The position numbers were made by a program, and so were the translations under genes. Positions 42,084 through 50,037 of a stretch of DNA of 64,000 nucleotides are shown piece by piece. Positions within the stretch are counted from its first letter, which is position 1. Each line of letters begins with the position of its first letter. The notes below the pieces were generated by a model that was not told where the DNA came from, searched no databases, and saw nothing but the letters and a program-made list of their open reading frames with translations. Source of the DNA: Streptomyces sp. PsTaAH-137 (GTDB lineage Bacteria; Actinomycetota; Actinomycetes; Streptomycetales; Streptomycetaceae); contig NZ_QLLY01000012.1 of the NCBI RefSeq assembly GCF_003259365.1, forward strand, positions 191,089-255,088, written 5' to 3'.

Positions 42084-42845
42084 TCATGCGCGGATCACCT
42101 CCGTGCCGCCCGCCTCGATCGCGGCCGCGTCCTCGTCGCCGAGGCCGGTGTCCGTGATCAGCAGGTCGACGTCGGCGAGGTCGCCGAAGCGGGCGAAGTG
42201 CTCCTGGCCGTGCTTGCCGGAGTCGGCGAGCAGCACGACCCGGCGGGCCGCGGCGACGGCGGCCCGCTTGACGGCGGCCTCGGCCAGGTCGGGGGTCGTC
42301 AGCCCGGAGGCGACCGAGAAGCCGTTGGCCGCGAGCAGGACGACGTCGGCGCGGATCTCGCCGTAGGCCCGCAGCGCCCAGGCGTCGACGGCGGCGCGGG
42401 TGCGGTTGCGGACCCGGCCGCCGACGAGGTGGAGCTGGATGCCGGGGTGGTCGGCGAGGCGGGCCGCGATGGGCAGCGAGTGGGTGACGACGGTGAGGCC
42501 GGACTCCGGCGGCAGCGCGGCCGCGAGCCGGGCGACCGTGGAACCGGCGTCCAGGACGACGCTGCCCTCGGCCGGCAGCTCGGCGAGCGCGGCGCGGGCG
42601 ATGCGGTCCTTCTCGTCGGCTGCGGTGGACTCGCGCTCGGCGAGATCGGGCTCGAAGTCGAGGCGGCCCGCCGGGATGGCGCCGCCGTGCACCCGGCGGA
42701 CGAGTCCGGCACGGTCCAGGGCCTTCAGGTCGCGCCGGATCGTCTCGGCGGTGACCTGGAACTCCTCGGCGAGGGACAGCACGTCGACCCGGCCGCCGTC
42801 CCGCGCGAGTCGGAGGATCTCCTGCTGACGCTCCGGTGCGTACAT
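42084..42845 (-). CDS. fruR: DeoR family regulator of fructose operon
   Basis: A 253-residue DeoR-type repressor. N-terminal HTH (about 1-60): YAPERQQEILRLARDGGRVDVLSLAEEFQVTAETIRRDLKALDRAGLVRRVHGGAI, a perfect DeoR signature. The C-terminal sugar-phosphate sensor domain has KDRIARAALAEL, SVVLDAGSTVARLA, VVTHSLPIAARL, LVGGRVRNRT and LLADSGKHGQEHFARF. It probably senses fructose-1-phosphate. ATG 42845 lies at the edge of an array of four TGCCCG-type repeats, so it is likely autoregulated. First gene of the fru operon. Confidence 0.95.
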   Translation of the reverse strand: MYAPERQQEILRLARDGGRVDVLSLAEEFQVTAETIRRDLKALDRAGLVRRVHGGAIPAGRLDFEPDLAERESTAADEKDRIARAALAELPAEGSVVLDAGSTVARLAAALPPESGLTVVTHSLPIAARLADHPGIQLHLVGGRVRNRTRAAVDAWALRAYGEIRADVVLLAANGFSVASGLTTPDLAEAAVKRAAVAAARRVVLLADSGKHGQEHFARFGDLADVDLLITDTGLGDEDAAAIEAGGTEVIRA

Positions 42846-42963
42846 GCCCGTATACCTGTGCTTTCGCCTGCGACTGTGCCCGAATCTGTTGCTTCACTGG
42901 CAGGCTACGACCAAATTTCCAGGAAGTAAACAGACTCGGGCATCAGGCAGACACAAACGGGCA
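42845..42963. promoter_or_regulatory. Array of four candidate FruR sites
   Basis: Four copies of TGCCCGNNTNTGT-like sequence lie before fruR: 42845-42860 and 42877-42892 on the plus strand, 42927-42942 and 42948-42963 on the minus strand. Copies 2 and 3 form a 19-20-base inverted pair. Such a set fits DeoR-family operators around the fru promoter. Confidence 0.6.
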
Positions 42964-42980
42964 CTGCCGGACGTCCCTCG

Positions 42981-43745
42981 CTACTGCCCCATGACGTACT
43001 TGACCGTCGGGCCCGTGGTCCAGCCGCCGTCCACCGCCAGCTCGGCGCCGGTCACGTACGCGGCGTCGTCCGACAGCAGGAACACCACGGCGGCCGCTAT
43101 CTCCTCGGCCTCGCCGACCCGGCCCATCGGGGTGTTCGGGTAGCCGCCGTCGCCGCGCGGGATGCCGAGCTGGGCGGTCATCGGGGTGTACGTCATGCCG
43201 GGGTGCACCGAGTTGACCCGGATCCTCGCCGTGCCCTGCTCCACCGCCGCGATCTTGGTGAGGCCGCGCACGGCCCACTTCGAGGCCCCGTACGAGGAGG
43301 TGAGCGCGAGCCCCATCAGCCCGGCGGCCGAGGAGATGTTCACGATCGAGCCGCCGCCCGCCTCCCTCATCGCCGGGATCGCGGTCCGCATGCCCGCGAA
43401 GACGCCGACCAGGTTGATGTCGACGACCTTGCGGAAGTGCTCCACGCTCTCCTGCTCCAGGGGCGTCCCGGTGGAGACCCCGGCGTTGTTGACGAGGCCG
43501 TGCAGGCCGCCGAACTCCTGGACCGCGTACGCCACGGCCGCCTGCCACGCCTCCTCCGAGGTCACGTCGAGGGTCACGGAACGCGCCCGCTCGCCCAGCT
43601 CGGCGGCGAGCGCCCGGCCCTCGTCGTCGAGTACGTCGCCGATCACCACGGCGCCGCCCGCGGCCACCGTGCGCCGGGCGATCTCGGCGCCGATGCCACG
43701 GGCTCCGCCGGAGACGAGGACGGTCTTGCCGGTCAGGTCGTTCAT
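42981..43745 (-). CDS. SDR oxidoreductase (20beta-hydroxysteroid/3-oxoacyl reductase-like)
   Basis: A 254-residue classical SDR. VSGGARGIGAEIA is the cofactor loop, DVLDDEG suggests NAD preference by Asp after beta2, and GLVNNAGVSTG follows. Catalytic residues are in IVNISSAAGLMGLALTSSYGASKWAVRGL (Ser, Tyr, Lys). VHPGMTYTPMT is the segment after beta6. ATG 43745 follows GGAG. It is divergent from the solute-binding lipoprotein gene, with a palindrome (43831-43845) in between. Substrate unknown; many such enzymes act on hydroxysteroids or small alcohols. Confidence 0.92.
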   Translation of the reverse strand: MNDLTGKTVLVSGGARGIGAEIARRTVAAGGAVVIGDVLDDEGRALAAELGERARSVTLDVTSEEAWQAAVAYAVQEFGGLHGLVNNAGVSTGTPLEQESVEHFRKVVDINLVGVFAGMRTAIPAMREAGGGSIVNISSAAGLMGLALTSSYGASKWAVRGLTKIAAVEQGTARIRVNSVHPGMTYTPMTAQLGIPRGDGGYPNTPMGRVGEAEEIAAAVVFLLSDDAAYVTGAELAVDGGWTTGPTVKYVMGQ

Positions 43746-43830
43746 CAGGGGCTCCACTTCGTCGGGGATGTACCGGGCGGTGGAGCCGCTTCTGCGGCCA
43801 CACCTGCCACAACGTCAGAATATGCCCGTG

Positions 43831-43845
43831 TGGCACAATGTGCCA
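43831..43845. promoter_or_regulatory. Palindrome between SDR and solute-binding protein genes
   Basis: TGGCACAATGTGCCA is a perfect 7-bp inverted repeat with one central base, 25 bp before the lipoprotein ATG and 86 bp before the SDR ATG. It is likely an operator controlling one or both. No regulator gene is adjacent. Confidence 0.5.
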
Positions 43846-43870
43846 TCAAGCGATCAGTGGGGGATGGCAC

Positions 43871-45130
43871 ATGCGGCGACGGCGGTTCCTGGCGCGGGCG
43901 GCGGGACTGAGCGGGGCGGGCGCGCTGGCGCTGAGCGGCTGCGGCTCGGGCGGCGACGGGGACGGCGACGCCGTCACGCTGGACGTGCTGCTCGCCGGTT
44001 ACGACGGCACGGTCGGCACGTCCATCGAGAAGCGGTGGGACGCCGCCGTACGGGCCTTCGAGAAGAAGCACCCGGCGATCACGGTGAAGGTGGAGCGCGT
44101 CCCCTTCCTCAAGCTGGACGCCACGCTCGCCCGCCGGGTCAAGGACGGCCGCGCCCCCGACATCTCCGAGGGCAACTTCTTCGCGCCGTACGCCGAGGAC
44201 GGCCTGCTCCACTCGGCCGACCAGCTCTTCGACGTGCCGGTGCAGGCGAACTTCATCACCTCGTTCGCCGACGCGGGCAAGGTCGACTCCGTCCAGTACG
44301 GCCTTCCGACGCAGGCCAGCGCGCCGCGCCTGTTCTACAACAAGGCCCTGTTCGACCAGGCCGGGCTCACCGGCGCCCCCGCCTCCTGGGACGAACTCCG
44401 CTCCTACGCCGAGGCGTTGCGCGGGATCGGGGTGGCCACCCCCTACGCGCTCACCTTCGGCCCCGAGGCCGCCGAGGACGAACTCCTCGCCTGGCTGCTC
44501 GCGGGCGACGGCGGCTACGCCTCGCTGTCCGGCTACGACTTCGCGGCCGTGGAGAACGTGTCCACGCTGACCTGGCTGCGCGACAAGCTGGTCGTGCCGG
44601 GCCTCGCGGGCGCCGACCCGGCGAAGCTCACCCGGACCCAGGCGTACGCGGAGTTCCTGAAGGGCCGGGCCGGGATGCTGCTCGCCCACCCGGTGCTGCT
44701 CTCGGCGGCCGGACAGGCGGGCCTGAAGTTCGCCACCGCGCCCTTCCCCAAGCGGGACGGTGACGGGGCCGCGCCGCCGGTCGGGCTCAACGACTGGCTG
44801 ATGGCGTTCCGGCAGAACGGCCGGCTGTCGGCGGCGCAGACGTTCCTGACGTTCCTGTTCACCTCGCCGGCCGCCCGCACCTACGGCTCGGACACCGGCA
44901 CCTTGCCGGCGACCGTGAGCGATTCGGAGGAGCTGGAGGAGGACGGTGCGCAGCGGGCGCTGTGGCCGTTCGTGCACCAGTTGCCGGACGCCGAGTTCCA
45001 TCCGGTGGGGCTGCGGTCGTGGGCCACGGTCCGCTCCGCCGTCCGGCAGCAGGTCGGGCGGGCCGTGGCGCCCGGGGGCAGCCCGGCGCATGTGCTGGAG
45101 GCGCTGGACCGGGTGGGGTCCAGCGCCTGA
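43871..45130 (+). CDS. ABC-type sugar solute-binding lipoprotein
   Basis: A 419-residue extracellular solute-binding protein of family 1. The signal has a twin-Arg start (MRRRRFLARAAG) and lipobox LSGC, so it may be exported by Tat and lipidated. LAGYDGTVGTSIEKRWDAAVRAFEKKHPAITVKVERVPF and YGLPTQASAPRLFYNKALFDQAGLTGAPASWDELRSYAEAL are typical of sugar-binding proteins. ATG 43871 has a GGGGG before it. No permease or ATPase gene follows; the next gene is an exporter on the other strand. It is thus an orphan binding protein that must use distant partners, or has another role. Confidence 0.9.
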   Translation: MRRRRFLARAAGLSGAGALALSGCGSGGDGDGDAVTLDVLLAGYDGTVGTSIEKRWDAAVRAFEKKHPAITVKVERVPFLKLDATLARRVKDGRAPDISEGNFFAPYAEDGLLHSADQLFDVPVQANFITSFADAGKVDSVQYGLPTQASAPRLFYNKALFDQAGLTGAPASWDELRSYAEALRGIGVATPYALTFGPEAAEDELLAWLLAGDGGYASLSGYDFAAVENVSTLTWLRDKLVVPGLAGADPAKLTRTQAYAEFLKGRAGMLLAHPVLLSAAGQAGLKFATAPFPKRDGDGAAPPVGLNDWLMAFRQNGRLSAAQTFLTFLFTSPAARTYGSDTGTLPATVSDSEELEEDGAQRALWPFVHQLPDAEFHPVGLRSWATVRSAVRQQVGRAVAPGGSPAHVLEALDRVGSSA

Positions 45131-45200
45131 CATCAAGCCCCTCCGGCGATTGAGGAGCGGGGTCCGGGGCGGAGCCCCGTGTCGTTCACCGTCCTCGCGC

Positions 45201-45245
45201 CGGTGGGTGGTTGCTCGCGCAGTTCCCCGCGCCCCTTACGGGGCC
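45201..45245 (-). repeat. Intergenic palindromic repeat after solute-binding gene
   Basis: CTCGCGCAGTTCCCCGCGCC followed by CCTTACGGGGCC, minus orientation of the family core, in the gap between the converging lipoprotein and exporter genes. It overlaps the last codons of the exporter gene. Confidence 0.8.
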
Positions 45246-46759
45246 GCGACCAGCTCCCGATCGGGCTGCGGCTCCGCGATCTCGGCAGAACCGCCGGAGG
45301 CACCCCGCTTCGGCAGGGCGAACATCAGCAGGAAGATGGCGACGAGGATGCCGGCCGCCCACAGCAGCGCGCTCCGGAACCCCTCGACGAAGGCCGCGCC
45401 GCCCTGCGCCGCATGGTCCTCGACCACGGTGAAGAAGACGACCGAGACCAGGCTCAGACCCAGCGCGTTGCCCATCTGCATCACGGTGTTGATCAGCCCG
45501 GACGCCGACCCGGCGTGCTCGCGCGGCACCTCGGAGAGGATCGCGTCGGTCAGCGGCGCGACGATCAGCCCCATGCCGAGGCCCATCACGACCAGCGGCA
45601 GCGCCATCTGCCAGGAGGCGATCCCGAGCCCGTAGTGCCCGGCCTGCCATACGTAGATCAGCACCCCGGCGGCCATCAGCAGGGCGCCCGCCTGGAGCAC
45701 CTTGCGGCCGAAGCGCGGCACCAGTTTCTGCACCGAGATCCCGGCGGCGACCGACACGGCGACGGAGAACGGCACCCCGGTCAGGCCCGCCCGCAGCGGG
45801 CTCCAGCCGAGGCCGAGCTGCATGTACAGCGTCCAGGTCAGGAAGAAGATGCCGGTGGTGACGCCGAAGACGGTCTGCACGGCGATACCGGCCGCGAAGC
45901 TCTTCACCTTGAACAGGGACAGCTCGATGAGCGGGGAGCCGTCGCGCCGGGTCTTGGCCCGCTCGTACGCGACGAGGACGCCGACGATCAGCACCGAGGC
46001 CGCCATCATCACGTACCCCCAGACCGGCCAGCCGTTCTCGTGGCCCTCGGTCAGCGGGTAGACGAGCGCGAGCATCGCGAGGGTGACCAGGACGACGCCG
46101 ACCAGGTCCAGCTTCAGGGCCTTCGGCGCCTTCGACTCGGTGATGACGCGGGAGCCGAGGACGAGGGCGGCGATGCCGACGGGGAGGTTGATCAGGAAGA
46201 TCGGGCGCCACTCCAGGCCGCCGATGTTCCACTCGGTGAGCAGCGCGCCGAGCAGCGGCCCGGTCACCGCGCCGAGTCCGACGATCGCGCCGAACAGACC
46301 GAAGACCTTGCCGCGTTCGTGCGCGGGGAACGTGGCGTGCACGATCGACAGGACCTGCGGCACCATCATCGCCGCCGTGCCGCCCTGGAGGATCCGGGAG
46401 GCGACCAGCATCTCCGGGTTCGCCGCGAACCCGCACAGCGCGGAGGCGACGGTGAAGCCGCCGATGCCGAGCAGGAAGAGCCGCTTGCGGCCGAAGACGT
46501 CACCGAGCCGGCCGCCCGTGATGAGCAGGGCCGCGAAGGCGAGCGCGTACCCGGCGGTGATCCACTGGATCTGGCCCGCGGTGGCGCCCTCGTCGTGCTG
46601 GATGGTGGGCAGGGCGACGTTCACGATCGTGACGTCCACGAGGTCCATGAACGCCGCCGTCATGACGATGGCGAGGGCGAACCAGCGACGGCGGTCGCCG
46701 ACACCCGCACCGGTCGGATCGGTCGCGTCGGACGGTTCGGTTGCTGCGGTTGAGGTCAT
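45236..46759 (-). CDS. DHA2 family MFS exporter (EmrB/QacA type)
   Basis: A 507-residue drug:H+ antiporter with about 14 helices. FALAIVMTAAFMDLVDVTIVNVALPTIQ has the DHA2 motif D1 (LDxTxVNVALP type). QWITAGYALAFAALLITGGRLGDVFGRKR holds motif A. GLFGAIVGLGAVTGPLLGALLTE is motif C of exporters. The C-terminus is Pro/Glu-rich. ATG 46759 begins the family-like start. Divergent from a WYL regulator 62 bp away, which likely controls it. Its stop lies inside an intergenic repeat. Substrates unknown. Confidence 0.93.
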   Translation of the reverse strand: MTSTAATEPSDATDPTGAGVGDRRRWFALAIVMTAAFMDLVDVTIVNVALPTIQHDEGATAGQIQWITAGYALAFAALLITGGRLGDVFGRKRLFLLGIGGFTVASALCGFAANPEMLVASRILQGGTAAMMVPQVLSIVHATFPAHERGKVFGLFGAIVGLGAVTGPLLGALLTEWNIGGLEWRPIFLINLPVGIAALVLGSRVITESKAPKALKLDLVGVVLVTLAMLALVYPLTEGHENGWPVWGYVMMAASVLIVGVLVAYERAKTRRDGSPLIELSLFKVKSFAAGIAVQTVFGVTTGIFFLTWTLYMQLGLGWSPLRAGLTGVPFSVAVSVAAGISVQKLVPRFGRKVLQAGALLMAAGVLIYVWQAGHYGLGIASWQMALPLVVMGLGMGLIVAPLTDAILSEVPREHAGSASGLINTVMQMGNALGLSLVSVVFFTVVEDHAAQGGAAFVEGFRSALLWAAGILVAIFLLMFALPKRGASGGSAEIAEPQPDRELVAAP

Positions 46760-46821
46760 GTCCCGACGGTAGGAGCCATGTAGGTCAGATCGTGTCCTAG
46801 ATGCCCGGCATCCTGGGAGGC

Positions 46822-47799
46822 ATGACGACGCCAAGTACGTCCCCGACGGACACTCCGGCCCGGCTCCTCCAGTTGCTCTCCCTCCTCCAGACCCCGCGCG
46901 AATGGCCCGGCGGCGAACTCGCCGACCGGCTCGGGGTCTCGCGCCGCACCGTGCGCCGCGACATCGACCGGCTGCGCGACCTCGGCTATCCGGTGCAGGC
47001 GACGCTGGGCGCCGACGGCGGCTACCGGCTGGTCGCGGGCAAGGCGCTGCCGCCGCTCGTGCTCGACGACGAGGAGGCGGTGGCCATCGCGGTCGGGCTG
47101 CGCGCCGGGGCCGGACACGCGGTCGAGGGGGTCGAGGAGGCGTCGGTGCGCGCGCTGGCCAAGCTGGAGCAGGTGCTGCCGGGGCGGCTGCGGCACCGGG
47201 TGGCCACGCTCCAGGCGGCGACGCTCCCGCTGACCTCGGGGGACGGCGCCACGATCGCGCCGGAGACCCTGACGGTGATCGCCTCGGCGACGGCCGGCAC
47301 GGAGCGGCTGCGCTTCCACTACCGGGCGGCCGACGGCTCCGAGACGCGCCGCCTGGTCGAACCGTGCCGGCTCGTCTCCACCGGGCGCCGCTGGTACCTG
47401 GTGGCGTACGACGTCGATCGCGCCGCCTGGCGCACGTTCCGGGTCGACCGGCTGACGGAACCGTTCGCGACCGGTGCTCGGTTCGCTCCGCGCGAGGTGC
47501 CGGACGGGGACGCCGCCGCGTTCGTCCGGCGGTCGGTGTCGTCGCGGGGCGCGGGTGCGGTCCCCTACGACCTTGACGTGGAGTTCTCGGCGCCGGTGGA
47601 GGTCGTCGCCGCGCGGGTGCCGGGGGTCGTGCCGGACGGTTCGGGGTGCCGGTTGCGGGCCTCGGTGTCGGACGCCGTGGAGTGGATGGCGGTGCGCCTG
47701 GCGATGACCGGGCTGGACTTCCGCGTCCGGGGTCCGGAGGAACTGGTGCTGGCTGTACGGGACATGGGGGGCCGCTTGGTGCGGGGCGCGCCCCTTTAG
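46822..47799 (+). CDS. WYL domain transcriptional regulator (YafY type)
   Basis: A 325-residue regulator. About residues 10-60 hold an HTH_11 helix-turn-helix (LQLLSLLQTPREWPGGELADRLGVSRRTVRRDIDRLRDLGYPV). GADGGYRLVAG follows as the wing. The WYL domain (about 145-215) includes LRFHYRAADGSETRRLVEPCRLVSTGRRWYLVAYDVDRAAWRTFRVDRL; WYL is present as WYLVAYD. The WCX domain closes the protein. ATG 46822 is the common start; ATG 46801 in frame is an alternative with no ribosome site. Divergent from a DHA2 exporter that it probably controls. Ligand unknown. Confidence 0.92.
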   Translation: MTTPSTSPTDTPARLLQLLSLLQTPREWPGGELADRLGVSRRTVRRDIDRLRDLGYPVQATLGADGGYRLVAGKALPPLVLDDEEAVAIAVGLRAGAGHAVEGVEEASVRALAKLEQVLPGRLRHRVATLQAATLPLTSGDGATIAPETLTVIASATAGTERLRFHYRAADGSETRRLVEPCRLVSTGRRWYLVAYDVDRAAWRTFRVDRLTEPFATGARFAPREVPDGDAAAFVRRSVSSRGAGAVPYDLDVEFSAPVEVVAARVPGVVPDGSGCRLRASVSDAVEWMAVRLAMTGLDFRVRGPEELVLAVRDMGGRLVRGAPL

Positions 47800-47926
47800 G
47801 GGCGCGGGGAACTGCGCGCTCAGCCATAGAAAAGCCGCGGACGCGTCTGCTCATGTACCGAGCAGACGCGTCCGCGGCTTTCGTCGTGGCTGGTCGCGCA
47901 GTTCCCCGCGCCCCTTACGGGGCGCA
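47783..47926. repeat. Nested palindrome: two inverted repeats around a terminator
   Basis: A plus copy of the intergenic repeat (47783-47825) and a minus copy (47887-47926) flank a perfect 22-bp hairpin. The whole 144-bp region can fold back on itself. It lies between convergent WYL and hrdD genes. Confidence 0.85.
47831..47881. terminator. Strong bidirectional terminator
   Basis: A perfect 22-bp stem (47831-47852 with 47860-47881) with a 7-base loop; the arms start with AAA and end with TTT. It serves both the WYL gene (+) and hrdD (-). Confidence 0.92.
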
Positions 47927-47936
47927 ACCCAGAAGA

Positions 47937-48956
47937 TCAGGCCGCGGCGTCGAAACCGGTGTCGCGGGCCAGCTTCTTCAGCTCCAGCAGGGCGTGCTTC
48001 TCGATCTGCCGGATGCGCTCGCGGGTGAGCCCGTGCTCCTTGCCCACCTCGGTGAGGGTGCGCTCGCGCCCGTCCTCGATGCCGTACCGCATCTTGATGA
48101 TCGACGCGGTGCGCTGGTCGAGCCGGCCGATCAGCTCGTCCAGCTCCTCGCTGCGCAGCAGGGTCAGGACCGACTGCTCCGGGGAGACCGCCGAGGTGTC
48201 CTCCAGCAGGTCCCCGAACTGGGTGTCGCCGTCGTCGTCCACCGACATGTTCAGCGAGACCGGGTCGCGGGCCCAGTCCAGGACGTCGGTGACGCGCTCC
48301 GGGGTCGTCTTGTCGAGCTGCGCGGCGATCTCCGCGGGCTCCGGCTCGCGGCCGTTCTCCCGGTTGAACTCGCGCTGCACCCGGCGGATGCGGCCCAGCT
48401 CCTCGACCAGGTGGACGGGGAGACGGATGGTGCGGGACTGGTCGGCTATGGAACGGGTGATGGCCTGACGGATCCACCACGTCGCGTACGTCGAGAACTT
48501 GAAGCCCTTGCGGTAGTCGAACTTCTCGACGGCGCGCACCAGGCCGGCGTTCCCCTCCTGGATCAGGTCGAGCAGGGGCAGGCCGGAGCGCGGGTAGCGA
48601 CGGGCCACCGCGACCACCAGCCGCAGGTTCGACCGGATGAAGATGTCCTTGGCCTTCTCGGACTCCGCGACCAGGGCCTCCAGCTCCTCGCGGGACGCCT
48701 TGCCTGCGGCTTCGCTGTCACCGAAATCGCCCAGCTCGCCGTCGAGGATCTGCTGGGCGTACACGCCCGCCTCGATGGTCTGCGAGAGCTCTACTTCCTT
48801 GGCGGCGTCGAGCAGCGGTGTCCGCGCGATCTCGTCGAGGTACATGCCGACCAGGTCGCGGTCGGCGATCTCCCCGCCTACGGCGCGAACACTGCGTGCC
48901 GCATCAGTCTCGCCGGAGGCGGCGGACTTACGACGGGCTACGGCACGGGTTGCCAT
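47937..48956 (-). CDS. hrdD: RNA polymerase principal-like sigma factor HrdD
   Basis: A 339-residue group 2 sigma-70 factor. Region 1.2 is DLVGMYLDEIARTPLLDAAKEVELSQ. Region 2 is AKDIFIRSNLRLVVAVARRYPRSGLPLLDLIQEGNAGLVRAVEKFDYRKGFKFSTYATWWIRQAITRSIADQSRTIRLPVHL, nearly identical to principal sigmas. Region 3 follows, and region 4 is RLDQRTASIIKMRYGIEDGRERTLTEVGKEHGLTRERIRQIEKHALLELKK. The short N-terminus (no long region 1.1) and MATRAVARRKSA fit HrdD rather than HrdB. ATG 48956 follows AAGGGAG. A sigma-R-type promoter lies about 66 bp upstream, linking it to disulfide stress. Dispensable in S. coelicolor as known. Confidence 0.93.
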   Translation of the reverse strand: MATRAVARRKSAASGETDAARSVRAVGGEIADRDLVGMYLDEIARTPLLDAAKEVELSQTIEAGVYAQQILDGELGDFGDSEAAGKASREELEALVAESEKAKDIFIRSNLRLVVAVARRYPRSGLPLLDLIQEGNAGLVRAVEKFDYRKGFKFSTYATWWIRQAITRSIADQSRTIRLPVHLVEELGRIRRVQREFNRENGREPEPAEIAAQLDKTTPERVTDVLDWARDPVSLNMSVDDDGDTQFGDLLEDTSAVSPEQSVLTLLRSEELDELIGRLDQRTASIIKMRYGIEDGRERTLTEVGKEHGLTRERIRQIEKHALLELKKLARDTGFDAAA

Positions 48957-49021
48957 GCGTGCTCCCTTGCGGTGGTAGGTCGGCTTGTCGCCCTTCACGG
49001 GTGCCCTGCATCCGAAGGAAT

Positions 49022-49049
49022 CAACGCCTGGAATCCGGACAGAATTCCC
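49022..49049 (-). promoter_or_regulatory. Sigma-R-type promoter of hrdD
   Basis: On the minus strand GGGAAT (49049-49044) is followed after exactly 18 bases by GTTG (49025-49022), the consensus of thiol-stress sigma factor SigR. Transcription would start about 60 bp before the hrdD ATG. hrdD is a known SigR target in S. coelicolor. Confidence 0.85.
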
Positions 49050-49283
49050 AAGCCGCCCATCTTTTTTGTGATCATGCAGTACCCTGTCGCGCCACACTGC
49101 GCGAGAAGGCCGACGAGATGCCGCCGGGGTCCACAGAGACGCAGGTCAGGCCGTGATGCGCGAGTGACGTCACCCTCGGCCGGCGGCGGGCCTCTGCCAC
49201 CTGAGACGACCCTGGCGCTCTGATGGTTGCCTGTTCCGGGCCGTCGTGCGCCCCGCAAAGGTCACGACCCCCAGGGCCTTTCG

Positions 49284-49817
49284 TCACCTGTCTCCGTCGC
49301 CCAGCTCCTTCTCGAACCAGGCCACGTCGTAGTACCGGCCGAACTTCCGCCCGACCTCCCGGTAGGTACCGACCGGGCGGAACCCGAAACGGGTGTGCAG
49401 CCGCACCGACGCCTCGTTGGGCTGGGTCACCCCCGCGTACGCGCGGTGCACGTCCTCGCCGCCCAGCGCCGTGAACAGCGCCTCGTACAGCAGTGTTCCG
49501 ATGCCGCGTCCGCCGGCGTCCGGGGCGCAGTACACGGTGACCTCCACCGAGGTGGAGTACGCGGCCTTGGGCCGGAACGCGCTCGATGTCGCGTACCCGA
49601 GAATCCTGCCGCCATCCCCCGTCTCCTCCGCGACGAGGAGGCGGTGCGGGCCGTGGTCCGGGTGCGCGCGGAGCCAGGGGCGCCGCGCGTCCACGGTGAA
49701 CGGTTCGGTGTCGAAGGTGATCGGGGTGTCACGGACGTACGCGTTGTAGATCTCGGTCAGCGCCGCGAGATCGCTCTCGCGACCGGCCCTGACCCTCGCC
49801 TCGGTCCCATCAGTCAT
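49284..49817 (-). CDS. Phosphinothricin-acetyltransferase-like GNAT
   Basis: A 177-residue GNAT of the PAT/Bar type. VRAGRESDLAALTEIYNAYVRDTPITFDTEPFTVDARRPWL is the family start (YN..V....TF). ATSSAFRPKAAYSTSVEVTVYCAPDAGGRGIGTLLYEAL holds the strand and the acetyl-CoA loop (GGRGIG). GVTQPNEASVRLHTRFGFRPVGTYREVGRKFGRYYDVAWFEKEL is the typical C-terminus. It may acetylate a glutamate-like or methionine-sulfone-type compound, or a toxic analogue; real substrate unknown. ATG 49817. Between hrdD (same strand) and a composite repeat. Confidence 0.9.
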   Translation of the reverse strand: MTDGTEARVRAGRESDLAALTEIYNAYVRDTPITFDTEPFTVDARRPWLRAHPDHGPHRLLVAEETGDGGRILGYATSSAFRPKAAYSTSVEVTVYCAPDAGGRGIGTLLYEALFTALGGEDVHRAYAGVTQPNEASVRLHTRFGFRPVGTYREVGRKFGRYYDVAWFEKELGDGDR

Positions 49818-49867
49818 GCCCGGAGACTAGGACGACCACCGTCACCACCAGCGGGCCGGTGACCCCT

Positions 49868-50008
49868 TCTCGCGCAGTTCCCCGCGCCCCTGAGGCAGGC
49901 GCTTCGCGCCTCCTCCCCCGGAGGCTGTCGACCGAGGTGCGGCTCTCTTGATGAGATGGCGCACGAAGTGCGCATCTCAGGGGCGCGGGGAACTGCGCGA
50001 CCAGCCAC
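49868..50008. repeat. Composite inverted repeat element, copy A
   Basis: A minus copy of the repeat core (49868-49895) and a plus copy (49976-50008) face each other. Between them lies a hairpin at 49953-49978 (GAGATGGCGCAC-GAA-GTGCGCATCTC in pieces). The same arrangement recurs at 55375-55507, so this is a unit. Confidence 0.8.
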
Positions 50009-50037
50009 GACGCACCGGGCACCCGGCCACGAACCCG

